From Methanoculleus sediminis (lineage in GTDB: Archaea > Halobacteriota > Methanomicrobia > Methanomicrobiales > Methanoculleaceae): a DNA stretch of 64,000 nt. Below the pieces are notes generated by a model, which was not told the origin of the DNA, did no database searches, and was given only the letters and a program-made list of their open reading frames with translations. The DNA lies in NCBI RefSeq assembly GCF_001017125.1, contig NZ_JXOJ01000002.1, positions 683,017 to 747,016 on the forward strand, written 5' to 3'. The position numbers were made by a program, and so were the translations under genes. This document shows positions 16,121-25,004 of the stretch, piece by piece. Positions within the stretch are counted from its first letter, which is position 1. Each line of letters starts with the position of its first letter.

Positions 16121-16606
16121 ATGATCCTCATCGTATACTACTCCGGCGAGGGGCATACGGAGAAGGTGGCGACGGCGCTCGGAAAAAAGGTCGGGGGCAG
16201 GCTCGCGACGATAGAGCCGGTTACGGAAGCGGGGACGTTTCGGAAAGCCATGACGGCGATGTTCGGGATGCGGGCGGCGATCCGCCCGATGAAGACGGAT
16301 CTCTCCGACGTCGACTTTCTGGTCGTCGCAACCCCCGTCTGGTCGCGGAAGGTTCCGCCCTACGTCAACGAGTACCTTGCCGGGGTCACGAACGCCGCGG
16401 GAAAACCCTTCTCGGTGCTCGCGGAGATGGGCGGTTCCGGGGCGGAGAACGCCATCGAGATCGTGAGGAACAGCCTTGAGGCGAAGGGGATGCGGTTCGT
16501 CTCGTCTGCCGTGACGGTCGAGAGCGAGGTCGATGCCGGGCGGTTCGGCCCGGCGATCGAGGAGTTCGCCCGGACGATCACGGCGGTTGCCGCCCCGGCG
16601 GTCTAG
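16121..16606 (+). CDS. Flavodoxin-like FMN protein
   Basis: A 161-residue flavodoxin-fold protein. The FMN phosphate loop is YYSGEGHTEKVA (about 6-17), and ATPVWSRKVPPYVNEYL matches the second FMN-binding loop of the WrbA/flavodoxin group. It probably carries electrons between cytosolic partners. ATGs at 16115 and 16121 are both in frame; the second is favoured by the spacing to GGAG around 16109-16112. Convergent with the BofA-like gene. Confidence 0.8.
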   Translation: MILIVYYSGEGHTEKVATALGKKVGGRLATIEPVTEAGTFRKAMTAMFGMRAAIRPMKTDLSDVDFLVVATPVWSRKVPPYVNEYLAGVTNAAGKPFSVLAEMGGSGAENAIEIVRNSLEAKGMRFVSSAVTVESEVDAGRFGPAIEEFARTITAVAAPAV

Positions 16607-16613
16607 ATGCTCC

Positions 16614-16889
16614 TTACAGCGTCAACGGTATCCCGAGGAGGTGCAGCACCACCGTGACAAGGACGCCGAATATCCCGCCGATTGCGCAGATCAGGACGGT
16701 GATGATGTTGATCGGGATATCGGGCCGGCCGACGAGTTGCATCAGGTCGAGGAGGTTGATGAGCCAGAGCAGGATCACGCCCACGACGGCGTTGATGATG
16801 AGGCCGGTCACGCTCTTCACGACCTTGTAGAGGACGAACGCAAGGATGATCACCAGGATCAGAGCAAGGAGTCCCGTGAGTAAGCTCAT
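16614..16889 (-). CDS. BofA-like small membrane protein
   Basis: A 91-residue protein with two or three membrane helices resembling the pro-sigmaK processing inhibitor BofA family: LALILVIILAFVLYKVVKSVTGLIINAVVGVILLW, then a Gly-rich last helix (ICAIGGIFGVLVTVVLHLLGIPL). Archaeal members have no known function because there is no sporulation. ATG 16889 (MSLLTG) is the first start compatible with a membrane segment; the upstream frame is basic and unlike the family. Confidence 0.75.
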   Translation of the reverse strand: MSLLTGLLALILVIILAFVLYKVVKSVTGLIINAVVGVILLWLINLLDLMQLVGRPDIPINIITVLICAIGGIFGVLVTVVLHLLGIPLTL

Positions 16890-16945
16890 ACCGCTCGTAT
16901 GACGCGCCTGGTATTGAACGTTCCTGCGTGAGGGGCGAAGACCGT

Positions 16946-17494
16946 TCAGAGGTAGCCCAGTGCCTCGAAGAGAGGCTGGAAACAGACCCCTTCCCCGATC
17001 TTCACGCACCTGACAGCAGAATTTCCTTCGTAAGCGCCCATCGTACGACCGTCGGCGAGTTCGACCCAGTCGTGGACGGCGACACCCTTCCCGAGGATCT
17101 CGACGTGGAGTGCGTTTGTCCGGAACGCTTCCGTATCCCAGACCATGATGCCGTGAACCGGCCGGGCAGGGACGCCGTTCCGGCAGAGAATCTCCGCCCT
17201 GAGAAGCGCGAGATCGGTGCAGTCGCCCACCCCGCAGGCAAGGGTCGCGTTGAGGCCCGCGGGAAACAGGCGAGGGGAACCGTCGACACAGGCGAACGTC
17301 GTCCGGTCCACCCGGTCGACGAGGGTGTCCAGGGCATGTTCCGGGAGGGGTTCGGAAAGGAAGGCGATCTCGTCTGCTTCCGCTTCTTCGACGACGCTGA
17401 ACCCACCATCACCCCCTCCGCCGTCATAGATCAGGTATCCCTGAGGAACGAGGAGGGAGAGAAGGAAAATCGCGTTAAGAATACTCCAAACCAC
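16946..17494 (-). CDS. Transglutaminase-like protein with N-terminal membrane anchor
   Basis: A 182-residue protein. An N-terminal hydrophobic segment (ILNAIFLLSLLVPQGYLIY) suggests an anchor or signal. The cysteine-protease/transglutaminase triad is present: Cys in CGVGDCTDLALLRAEILCRNGVPAR, His in LHVEILG, and Asp in HDWVEL. The compact layout is that of transglutaminase-like proteases acting outside the cell. Start is GTG 17494, after an AT-rich stretch (17495-17540). Confidence 0.75.
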   Translation of the reverse strand: MVWSILNAIFLLSLLVPQGYLIYDGGGGDGGFSVVEEAEADEIAFLSEPLPEHALDTLVDRVDRTTFACVDGSPRLFPAGLNATLACGVGDCTDLALLRAEILCRNGVPARPVHGIMVWDTEAFRTNALHVEILGKGVAVHDWVELADGRTMGAYEGNSAVRCVKIGEGVCFQPLFEALGYL

Positions 17495-17676
17495 GTTATT
17501 TTCCCAATATATTTTAATGGATTCATCGCCATATTAGGCATTCTATTTTTCTGGCAGGGATATATATGGCGGATATATGATTTGCAGATTTCTGATCGAG
17601 GAGAGAGGCTCGAGCGCGCACCCCGCGAGAGATGGATCTCATGATGTACGGTCGAGAGAATCGGGGGTCCCGGAGG

Positions 17677-18909
17677 TCACCGGGCGGCGTAAACGCCGGC
17701 GATATGCCCTGCAGCAAGCGCTGCCGTGGAGAACGCGGCCTGGAGATTATAGCCGCCGGTATCGCCGTCGATATCGAGCACTTCGCCGACGCAGTAGAGG
17801 TTTTCGACGGTCTTTGACGCCATCGTCTTTTTGTTGATTCCCTCGAGAGCGACTCCGCCCCGCGTCGCCATCGCTTCGTTGAACCCGCCGAGCCTCTCCA
17901 CCCGGAACGGGTACTCCGCGAGGGATGTGGCGAGCGCGTTCCGGGCGTTTTTCCGGAGCTGGGCGCAGGTCTCTCCCGCCGGAATCCCGGCGAGGTCGAG
18001 CAGCCGCCGGACGAACCGTTCGGGGAGGGCGAGATCGGAGAGGACGGTCTTTACCTGCCGGCCCCCGCCCGCCCCGATCGCGTCGGCGAGGCGTTTTCGC
18101 ACCCCCTCCACGCTCGCCCCGGAGAGGAACGTGACCCGGAGGACGTCGCGGGGGAGGATGGAGCGGGAGAGATCGAGGATGCCCGGGCCAGAGAGCCCGG
18201 TGTGCGTGAAGAGGAGATCGCCGGCGTGCCGCCCGACACGTTTTCCGTCGCGGTAGACGGCCAGGGTGAGGTTCTGAAAGGAGATCCCGGCAAGGTCGGC
18301 GAACGGGTAGTCCTCAACGTAAACCGGGGCAAGCGCCGGGGCAACCTCTGTTGTCGGCTGTCCGAGAGCCCGGGCGAAGGCGTAGCCGTCACCGGTCGAG
18401 CCGGTGGCGGGGTAGGAGGCCCCGCCGGTGGCGATGACGAGGACACCGGCCCGGACGGCTGCCTTCGCCGTCCGGACGATGAACCCGTCGCCGTCGCGTT
18501 CGACGGCAAGGACGGGGTCGTTGCACCGTATCTCCACCCCGCGGGCGGTGCACTCCGCGAGGAGGACGGCGAGGACGTCGGCGGACTTCCGGGTCTCCGG
18601 GAAGACCTTCCCCCCGGGCTCGATCTCCATGCGAAGACCGCGATCGGCAAAGAACGCGATGAGATCCCGGTTCGTGAAATTCATGAACGCAGGCCGGAGG
18701 AACACCCCATGGTCGCCGTAATGGGTGAGGAAGTCGGCGACTCCGCCCGCGTGGGTGATGTTGCACTGCCCCGACCCGGCAATGAGGAGTTTCTTCCCCG
18801 GCGCCGGCTTCTTCTCGAAGACGACGACGTTCCGCCCCTCCCCTGCCGCCTGCAGGGCGCAGAAGAGCCCGGCGGGCCCTCCCCCGATGATCGCGATGGT
18901 CCCGTTCAC
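17677..18909 (-). CDS. HI0933/BaiN-family FAD-dependent oxidoreductase
   Basis: A 410-residue flavoprotein. The N-terminal dinucleotide fold is TIAIIGGGPAGLFCALQAA (about 4-22) with EKKPAPGKKLLIAGSGQCNITHAG following, diagnostic for the HI0933/YhiN/BaiN family; VIATGGASYPATGSTGDGYAFA and the C-terminal CVGEVLDIDGDTGGYNLQAAFSTAALAAGH close the FAD site. Some family members reduce unsaturated bonds, but the substrate is unknown. It stands alone, with 182 bp of AT-rich DNA downstream. Confidence 0.87.
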   Translation of the reverse strand: MNGTIAIIGGGPAGLFCALQAAGEGRNVVVFEKKPAPGKKLLIAGSGQCNITHAGGVADFLTHYGDHGVFLRPAFMNFTNRDLIAFFADRGLRMEIEPGGKVFPETRKSADVLAVLLAECTARGVEIRCNDPVLAVERDGDGFIVRTAKAAVRAGVLVIATGGASYPATGSTGDGYAFARALGQPTTEVAPALAPVYVEDYPFADLAGISFQNLTLAVYRDGKRVGRHAGDLLFTHTGLSGPGILDLSRSILPRDVLRVTFLSGASVEGVRKRLADAIGAGGGRQVKTVLSDLALPERFVRRLLDLAGIPAGETCAQLRKNARNALATSLAEYPFRVERLGGFNEAMATRGGVALEGINKKTMASKTVENLYCVGEVLDIDGDTGGYNLQAAFSTAALAAGHIAGVYAAR

Positions 18910-19011
18910 GGCACTAACCGGTGTACCGTGCTCTCCCGCGAAGCATCAGCGTTGGGGTGCGGCGGCCGCTAGACGGATATAGGAGCGGGCCCCCACGGGG
19001 GGCGGATCACC

Positions 19012-20085
19012 ATGAATGCTACCTGGATAGTTCTTGCCGGAGGGATCGCCGCGCTGCTCCTCGCAGCCGGTGCCGGGGCGGCTGCGGAGATCCCGCACGC
19101 CGCCGTTCCCACTGCGGATACGCCCGCCGACATCACCCCGCGGTACTGGCTGGACGGCAGCGGCGTTACCACCGGGGTGTTCGCTCATCGCCGGACGGTG
19201 TCGATCGACGACCCTCCCGGCATCGACGGTCTTGCGGTCGCCTTCAACGCAACCCACCTCCCGGGGATGCGGCCGGACTTTGCCGACATCCGCTTTATGG
19301 AGAGAGAAGGGACACCTATCCCCTACTGGATCGAGGGCGCGACCGCCGGCTCCCACGCCCGCGTCTGGCTCGCCCTCCCGGCGAACGCGACGGCGATCAC
19401 GATGCTCTACGGCAACCCGGAGGCCCGGGACGCCGGCGACCCCGATGCCGTCTTCCTCTTCTTCGAGGATTACGAGAGAGGCGAACTCTCCCGGTGGTCA
19501 TCCTGCGGTTCGAGCGCCGAGGTTCAGTCCGGCGTCGTCCGCGACGGTGCATACGCCGGGGATATCAACGTCTCCAAACCGGATCTCCCGGAGTTCAACG
19601 ACAGAAGGGTCTGTACCGCAAACATCTCATACGGACCGATTGCCATCGAGGGGGACTTCCGGGTCAGTGAGTTCGGGCGCTGGTGCGGTTCGGGCTACAT
19701 CCAGGCCTGGAACGGGACCGACCACCTGTACGCCCTCCACCTCCGGAACGGCTCCGTGCAGCACTACGACGGCGGCCACCGCAACTTCTCCATCGACGCC
19801 CGGGCCGAGACCGATACCTGGTACCGCATCAGGGTCGTCCTGGATACGCCGAACGCCACCGAACATGCCTGGATGGACGGCAAGTACCTGGGGAGCGTGC
19901 CCATGCGGTTCTCCGACGGGTCCCCGGTCAAGAACGATACGGTCTTTGACTATCTCGCCCTGATCGGGTCTTCCGCGTGGAATTCGGGCGATCCGCACCA
20001 CTTCTACGCCGACAACGTCGTCGTCAGGAGGTACGTCCCCGTCGAGCCGGTGCTCTCTTACGCGGACGGCCCGGTCAGCCCGTAA
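19012..20085 (+). CDS. Secreted DUF2341 / concanavalin-like domain protein
   Basis: A 357-residue exported protein with a signal peptide (WIVLAGGIAALLLAAGAGAAA, about 5-25). Residues about 50-150 form a DUF2341 domain (GLAVAFNATHLPGMRPDFADIRF, PYWIEG, ARVWLALPANATAITMLYGNPEA). The C-terminal 200 residues, from FEDYERGELSRWSS on, look like a LamG-type jelly roll (GYIQAWNGTDHLYALHL, TWYRIRVVLD, FYADNVVVRRY). Such proteins are surface glycan-binding or adhesion proteins. Its last 11 bp overlap the convergent prenyltransferase gene. Confidence 0.75.
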   Translation: MNATWIVLAGGIAALLLAAGAGAAAEIPHAAVPTADTPADITPRYWLDGSGVTTGVFAHRRTVSIDDPPGIDGLAVAFNATHLPGMRPDFADIRFMEREGTPIPYWIEGATAGSHARVWLALPANATAITMLYGNPEARDAGDPDAVFLFFEDYERGELSRWSSCGSSAEVQSGVVRDGAYAGDINVSKPDLPEFNDRRVCTANISYGPIAIEGDFRVSEFGRWCGSGYIQAWNGTDHLYALHLRNGSVQHYDGGHRNFSIDARAETDTWYRIRVVLDTPNATEHAWMDGKYLGSVPMRFSDGSPVKNDTVFDYLALIGSSAWNSGDPHHFYADNVVVRRYVPVEPVLSYADGPVSP

Positions 20086-20998
20086 CGGCAACGAGGGCGA
20101 AGTAGGCGACGATCAGCCCCTGGAAGAGGAAGTAGCCCACGATATTCGCGACCGCATAGGGAAGGGCGCACGCCCGCCCGGGGCACCGGTGCGCAAAACC
20201 CCACAGAGCAATCCCGAGCGGGATGAATGATGCAAGCGTCACCGGCCAAAAATTCACGGGTGCGAAGAATCCGGTGAGCGCGAAGACGATGAGCGCCGCA
20301 GTCGCGAGGGACGCCGCGAGAGCGATGAGCGAGAATCCGAAGACGCGGCCTTTTCGGACGACGAGCGTCCGCTTCCCCCCGGCGATGTCGCCTTCCCTGT
20401 CCGGGATCTCGACGCTCGTGATGAAGACGAGCCCATAAAGGCAGAGCGGAACGGCGAACGTGAAGAACGAGGCATCGAGTGTTCCTTTCGCGACGAAGTA
20501 GCCCGCCCCCGGCATCAGGAGGCCGAAAGTGATCATGTTCGTGACCTCGCCGAGTTTATGGTAGGCGAAGGCGAACGGCGGCGCCGTGTAGAACCACCCG
20601 AGCAGGTTGCCCGCGATGCCGAAGGCGAGGAAAACGACCGGGTAACCGTAGACGGTCACGAAGAGATACCCGATCAGGACCGAGACCGCCATCAGGGCGA
20701 CGGCCGCCCGGAACGCGGCGGGTTTGAGGCCGGGGTTGGCGGCGAGGACGCCGCTCCCCCCGGATATCGGCGTCGTCTCGACGAAACGGTCGGCGTCGGC
20801 ATCGAAGTAGTCGTTGCTGTAGTGAACGGAGAGGTGCGCCGCCGCCATGGCCGCGTAGCCGACGAAAAACTGGGCCGGGGTGAACCGCGCCCCGAGGAGG
20901 AACGCGAGGAGCGCCCCGGCGGTGAACGGGATAAAGCCCGAGAGGAGGAAGGGGAACCGGCCGAGCCGGATGAAATCTCGGAAGGCACGGGTGTCCAT
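20075..20998 (-). CDS. UbiA/MenA-family prenyltransferase
   Basis: A 307-residue membrane protein with about eight or nine helices. Both Asp-rich motifs of the family are present: NDYFDADADR (about 62-71, binding Mg-prenyl diphosphate) and the second IPDREGD at about 190. The 1,4-dihydroxy-2-naphthoate prenyltransferase-like layout (SVHYSNDYFDADAD) suggests prenylation of a ring acceptor, but no menaquinone genes are nearby; the acceptor is unknown. ATG 20998 (MDTRAFRDFIRLGRF) is chosen over upstream frame extension. Confidence 0.8.
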   Translation of the reverse strand: MDTRAFRDFIRLGRFPFLLSGFIPFTAGALLAFLLGARFTPAQFFVGYAAMAAAHLSVHYSNDYFDADADRFVETTPISGGSGVLAANPGLKPAAFRAAVALMAVSVLIGYLFVTVYGYPVVFLAFGIAGNLLGWFYTAPPFAFAYHKLGEVTNMITFGLLMPGAGYFVAKGTLDASFFTFAVPLCLYGLVFITSVEIPDREGDIAGGKRTLVVRKGRVFGFSLIALAASLATAALIVFALTGFFAPVNFWPVTLASFIPLGIALWGFAHRCPGRACALPYAVANIVGYFLFQGLIVAYFALVAVTG

Positions 20999-21054
20999 GG
21001 AAGAGTCTCCCGCCGGAGCATGGGAGGAGCGGGTATATAGCCTTTTTCCGATCC

Positions 21055-21714
21055 CTATCCGTCCCGGCCGTGCGCGAGAAGCGACACCACGGCCCGCAAC
21101 GCACCGACGCCCCCTTCGACGTAGATGAGACCGAGAACCGCCCGGGCAAGGGTCTCCTTCTCCCGCTCGAGGTTCCCGCCGTCCGGAGAGCGGCGGGGCC
21201 CGGGACCGATCCGGCTCTCGTGAAGACCCCACCGATCGCAGAGGGCGGCGAGGCCTGCCGCCCCGACGCCTTCGCCGGGGAGGACCTTCAGCCGCAGGGT
21301 GACGTCGCCGATGAGAGCAAGGGCATGGGCGTCGTCGGCGAAGTTCCCGAGCATTGCCAGGTCGTTTGCACGGATCGGGAGCGCGTCTTCAGGGAACCCG
21401 GTAAGGATATCCGAAAAGAGCCGTTTGGTAGAGGGGGCCATCAGAACCCGGGCAAGCCCGTCCGGGCCGCGGAAGGTGTGCCCGGTCTCCTGCTCGATGC
21501 GCGGAAGGGTGCGCTGTGCCACATGAGCGGCCTGCTCCGCCAGGCGGCCGGTCGCCCTGCACCACCCCCGTATCCGCCGGAGCCGCCGCGATCGCCGGGC
21601 CGAACGCCGGGGAGCGGGGAGGTACTCCAGGCGGTACTCACGCATGAGCCCTTCCTGCAGCGCCGCGAGGGTCTCCTCGAGCGGGCGGGAGAGCGGCCCG
21701 TACTCGTATGCCAT
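21055..21714 (-). CDS. RNase III-like fold protein (divergent)
   Basis: A 219-residue protein. Residues about 1-75 are basic and helical (RRSARRSRRLRRIRGWCRATGR, a probable nucleic-acid-binding part). From about 115 on, LAMLGNFADDAHALALIGDVTLRLKVL resembles the RNase III signature helix (LGDAVL), and LARAVLGLIYVEGGVGALRAVVSLL resembles the second catalytic helix (ALIGAIYLDGG). The acidic residues expected for catalysis are partly kept (D in LIGD, E in VEGG). It may be a mini-III-like enzyme or an inactive relative; the call rests on motif similarity. Confidence 0.5.
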   Translation of the reverse strand: MAYEYGPLSRPLEETLAALQEGLMREYRLEYLPAPRRSARRSRRLRRIRGWCRATGRLAEQAAHVAQRTLPRIEQETGHTFRGPDGLARVLMAPSTKRLFSDILTGFPEDALPIRANDLAMLGNFADDAHALALIGDVTLRLKVLPGEGVGAAGLAALCDRWGLHESRIGPGPRRSPDGGNLEREKETLARAVLGLIYVEGGVGALRAVVSLLAHGRDG

Positions 21715-21750
21715 ACGATATGGTGAGACAACGGACTGATTATAACTTTG

Positions 21751-22056
21751 TCATCCTGTAAACCCCCATCCGTTGATAAGGGGTTGCAGGAGACCCATGA
21801 CGAGCGCGGCGGCGAGCACGAGGTGCAGGCAGAGGAAGAGAGGGACGAGCCTAAAGAGCGGCTTCTGTGTCTTGTGCCGGAAGGCACGCATCGCGGCATA
21901 GGCGCCGAACGGCCCGAACAACGCGATGACGAGGAGCGTCTTCTCCGGCGTCCTCCACGCCGAACGCTTTGCCGACCGCTTGTCGCGGTAGTATGCAAGG
22001 AATGCAACGGCGTTTGCAAGGAGGTAGACCGTGATCGCGGCGAAAGCAGGAGTCAT
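21751..22056 (-). CDS. DUF1294 membrane protein
   Basis: A 101-residue protein with three or four membrane helices. The family signature is visible: YRDKRSAKRSAWRTPEKTLLVIALFGPFGAYAAMRAFRHKTQKPLF. DUF1294 proteins have no established function; in bacteria they are often fused to a cold-shock domain, which is absent here. It overlaps the stop of the DtxR-family gene by 4 bp and is probably translated from the same message. Confidence 0.85.
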   Translation of the reverse strand: MTPAFAAITVYLLANAVAFLAYYRDKRSAKRSAWRTPEKTLLVIALFGPFGAYAAMRAFRHKTQKPLFRLVPLFLCLHLVLAAALVMGLLQPLINGWGFTG

Positions 22057-22523
22057 AAAGATTGTTCCTCCTGTTTGGGCGTGTTCCGCCGGATGCGTTC
22101 GCAGATCCCCGAATCAGATTGAAGTGCCTCCAGCAACAACCGGATCTGCTGGATCGTCGAGGGATGGAGTTCGTGTTCCATATAACAGGCGTCGGCGTTG
22201 GCAATCTTCTCCGGGACGTTGATGGTCATCAGAAACTCCTTTAAGGTATCGTGACGGAATTTGATGACCTCGGCAACCTCGCGCCCCGCCGGCGAGAGCA
22301 CCACTCCTTCGTAACGCCGGTACCCGACAAGACCCATACCGTCAAGTTTCTGGAACATCTCCACGACTGTCGACGGGCTGATGTCCAGCTCGCATGCCAC
22401 GTCTTTGGTGCGGGCGTAGCCTTTCTCCAGCGTGACGTTGAGGATGGCTTCGAGGTAATCCTCGACCCTGCTGCTGAGGTTTACTGCACATCCACGACGT
22501 CTCATACGGAACATATGTTTCAT
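22053..22523 (-). CDS. DtxR/MntR-family metal-dependent transcriptional repressor
   Basis: A 156-residue regulator with an N-terminal winged helix (SSRVEDYLEAILNVTLEKGYARTKDVACELDISPSTVVEMFQKLDGMGLV) and a dimerisation/metal-binding domain (LKEFLMTI, NADACYMEHELHP with the Cys/Glu/His ligand cluster). There is no SH3 domain, as in MntR-size proteins. It lies just downstream of the ferrous-iron operon on the same strand, the obvious candidate target. Starts at 22523, 22514 or 22505 are all possible. A GAAACATATGTTCC palindrome overlaps the start region and could be an autoregulatory operator. Confidence 0.85.
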   Translation of the reverse strand: MKHMFRMRRRGCAVNLSSRVEDYLEAILNVTLEKGYARTKDVACELDISPSTVVEMFQKLDGMGLVGYRRYEGVVLSPAGREVAEVIKFRHDTLKEFLMTINVPEKIANADACYMEHELHPSTIQQIRLLLEALQSDSGICERIRRNTPKQEEQSL

Positions 22524-22726
22524 ACAACAAAGATATGATCTTTTCGGGACGAACCCATATCAGCATTTCACCAGTTTGATGAAAACGCAACCTGTTCTCG
22601 GTGCATACCGTCAGAGCGTGAAAGGAACGTTCTCATTTCCACCTGCCTTTCAGAAGGACGAGGTGGCCGGGACCCGCTCCAGGCGCCGCACCGGGGCGGT
22701 AAACGGCAGAATGAACCCCGTCTCAT

Positions 22727-23191
22727 TCATGCCTCATCGGACTTCCTATTGAAGAGGAAGTAGACAATCACCAGCGTAAACGGCAGGAGGAGGACCGCCG
22801 CCGAGTAGGGCGGAGCAAACCCCCCAATGAAACCGGCAACCGAGTTGAAGAACTCCGGTGCCTCTTCGCCGGCAGGAATGCTCTCGCATAACCGGGCGAA
22901 GATGTCGGTGCCGGCGATGATCCAGACCATGATCGCGCCGAGAATCGCCTTTGCAGACCGTTCCATGGTCCCGGGACTCATCAGGCTGCCGAGCATGAAA
23001 AGGCCGCCGAAGACCATGACGGCGCCTCCCCACGCCCAGCGGAAGAAGTCGTCGCCGGCGATCTCAAGGACGCCGATTGAGACGCTCTGGATCATCCCGG
23101 CCCAGGCGAGGATATCGGCGAGGCCGAACGCAAGCGTAACGAGTCCGAGCAGACCGATGTAGAGCGTAACCATGCTGGTATTCCGGTTCAT
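22727..23191 (-). CDS. Membrane protein linked to the split FeoB transporter
   Basis: A 154-residue protein with four predicted membrane helices (TLYIGLLGLVTLAFGLADI, WGGAVMVFGGLFMLGSL, ILGAIMVWIIAGTDI, SAAVLLLPFTLVIVYFLF). No family is recognised. Its start abuts the stop of the FeoB membrane subunit with no gap, so it is translationally linked and may be a structural or regulatory partner of the ferrous-iron channel. About 200 bp without a gene separate it from the DtxR-family gene. Confidence 0.7.
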   Translation of the reverse strand: MNRNTSMVTLYIGLLGLVTLAFGLADILAWAGMIQSVSIGVLEIAGDDFFRWAWGGAVMVFGGLFMLGSLMSPGTMERSAKAILGAIMVWIIAGTDIFARLCESIPAGEEAPEFFNSVAGFIGGFAPPYSAAVLLLPFTLVIVYFLFNRKSDEA

Positions 23192-24406
23192 TTATGCAAC
23201 CCCCATGAGGATGCCGACGGCGTGAATCAGTCCGCCGTAGACAAAGACCGTCGCCGCGAGCACGGCAACCGCCGCGGCAAGTTCCTTCCACCCCTCGCGC
23301 AGCATCACCACGAAGGTGGCCACGCAGGGGAAGTAGATGGAGACGAGCACCACAGCGGTGATCATCTGGTACGGTGTCATGGCAATGGCGGAGAGCTGGG
23401 CGACCGCGAGGTCTTTGCGGAGGAAGGCTGCAATGAGCGGCCCCACCGTCTCTTTCGGCACCCCGAACCAGGTGACGAAGAGCGGTTCGAAGAGATCGGC
23501 GAGCGCCCCGATGACGCCCGCAAGGTAAAGAACATTGACGGCCAGCACCCCGAAGAGGACGAACGGAACAGCGTCTTTAAGGAAACTCTTCGTTCTGTTC
23601 ACGAGTTTTTTTGCAACATTCTTCCACAGCGGCCAGTGATAGGGCGGGACGTCGATGAGGATCTCGGGGTTGCTGCCGGGAATGATCCGGTCGAGCACGA
23701 ACCCGAAGATCCCGAACCCGAAAAGCAGGAAGAGCATGACCCATCCCACTGCATCAGGAATAACTTCGAGCATCACACCGAGCTGGGCGCCGCAGGGGAT
23801 GAAGATGGCAAGCAGGGTCATCATGATGAACCGCTGTTTCCGCGTCTCCAGGACACGGGTCGCCGTCACCGCCGGCACGTTGCACCCGAGCCCGAGGATC
23901 GTCGGCACGATGGCATAGCCGTGCAGCCCGATCCGGTGAAAGACGGTGTCCATCAGGACGGCGAGGCGCGGGAGGTAGCCGGAGTCTTCAAGGATCGTCA
24001 TCATCAGGTAGAAGATGAGGACGGCCGGCAGAACCACCCCGATCGAGACGAAGAGCCCCGACGTGAGCATCCCGAACGCTTCAAAGCAGTTTTCCGCCAG
24101 CGGGTCGCCGACGAAGAGGAAGTAGTGGATGCTTGCCGGGTCGGGCCAGACCTCCTGGAGCCACGGGAGCCAGTAGTCGTCGAAGGCCTTGACCATGAAA
24201 CCGTCCGTGACGAGGGTGCCGGCAAACGAGGAGAAGATGCTCCAGAAGGCGTAGAGCACCGCAACCGCAACGGCAATGCCGGTGAGCGGCCTGACGGTGA
24301 GGTCACCGAGGACGTCGCCGAGGTTCTGCCGGTAGATCCCGGCGGTCACCGTTTTTCTGGCGATTGCATCGACAAGGTCCCACCGTTCCTGCACGGGAAG
24401 CGCCAT
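23192..24406 (-). CDS. feoB: FeoB membrane permease subunit (split FeoB)
   Basis: A 404-residue membrane protein corresponding to the C-terminal channel half of FeoB. It has the two Gate (nucleoside-recognition) repeats, seen at LPAVLIFYLMMTILEDSGYLPRLAVLMD and in FLKDAVPFVLFGVLAVNVLYLAG. The conserved GLGCNVPAVTATRVLE and IPCGAQLGVM, with their cysteines, are present. The G domain is encoded by the preceding gene with only 1 bp between them. ATG 24406 (MALPVQERW) is preferred; an extension to 24463 would overlap the G-domain gene. Confidence 0.85.
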   Translation of the reverse strand: MALPVQERWDLVDAIARKTVTAGIYRQNLGDVLGDLTVRPLTGIAVAVAVLYAFWSIFSSFAGTLVTDGFMVKAFDDYWLPWLQEVWPDPASIHYFLFVGDPLAENCFEAFGMLTSGLFVSIGVVLPAVLIFYLMMTILEDSGYLPRLAVLMDTVFHRIGLHGYAIVPTILGLGCNVPAVTATRVLETRKQRFIMMTLLAIFIPCGAQLGVMLEVIPDAVGWVMLFLLFGFGIFGFVLDRIIPGSNPEILIDVPPYHWPLWKNVAKKLVNRTKSFLKDAVPFVLFGVLAVNVLYLAGVIGALADLFEPLFVTWFGVPKETVGPLIAAFLRKDLAVAQLSAIAMTPYQMITAVVLVSIYFPCVATFVVMLREGWKELAAAVAVLAATVFVYGGLIHAVGILMGVA

Positions 24407-24407
24407 C

Positions 24408-25004
24408 CTAGCATCCCCCGCACAGGCCGCACCCGGCACATCCGCCCGACCGTTCCGGCTCATTGAACCGTCCGTCGGCCCGGGCCCGTACCTTCTCGAT
24501 ATCGGCCTTCTGCGCCTTGCGTATCATCTCCGCAAGGTCCCGGACGCCTTCGCCGGTGACGGCCGATGTCGGCACCACCGGCACGCCGAGGATCTTCTGG
24601 AGCATGTGGGTATCGACCACGATCCGCCGGTCGCGTGCGGCGTCGATCATGTTCAGCGCGATGACTGCCGGACGGCCGCGTTCGATCACTTCCAGAGCCA
24701 GGTAGAGCCCCCGCTCGACGCGTGTCGCATCGAGGATGACCAGGACCGCCGCACCCGGGTTCTCCGAGATCAGCCGGACCGTCACGCTCTCGGCGGCGTC
24801 CCGTGCCTCAAGGGAGTACGTCCCCGGTGCATCGATGACCCCATACTCCCGCCCGGAGACGACGAGGAGGCCTTTCGTATAGTCGACCGTCGTTCCCGGA
24901 TAGTTGGAGACGACCGCGTCTCCCCCGGTGAGCCTGTTGAAGAGGGCGCTCTTCCCGACGTTCGGGTTGCCCACCATCAACAGTGTTTTAGACGGTTCCG
25001 TCAT
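24408..25004 (-). CDS. feoB: FeoB soluble GTPase subunit (split FeoB)
   Basis: A 198-residue TrmE-Era-like GTPase. G1 is GNPNVGKSALFNRLTG (12-27), G2 contains NYPGTTVD, G3 is DAPGTYSL, G4 is NMID. It matches the N-terminal G domain of FeoB but ends with a Cys-rich tail (SGGCAGCGLCGGC) instead of continuing into the membrane. The tail cysteines could bind metal. It overlaps feoA by 4 bp and is followed after 1 bp by the membrane subunit, so the two make a two-gene FeoB. Confidence 0.88.
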   Translation of the reverse strand: MTEPSKTLLMVGNPNVGKSALFNRLTGGDAVVSNYPGTTVDYTKGLLVVSGREYGVIDAPGTYSLEARDAAESVTVRLISENPGAAVLVILDATRVERGLYLALEVIERGRPAVIALNMIDAARDRRIVVDTHMLQKILGVPVVPTSAVTGEGVRDLAEMIRKAQKADIEKVRARADGRFNEPERSGGCAGCGLCGGC

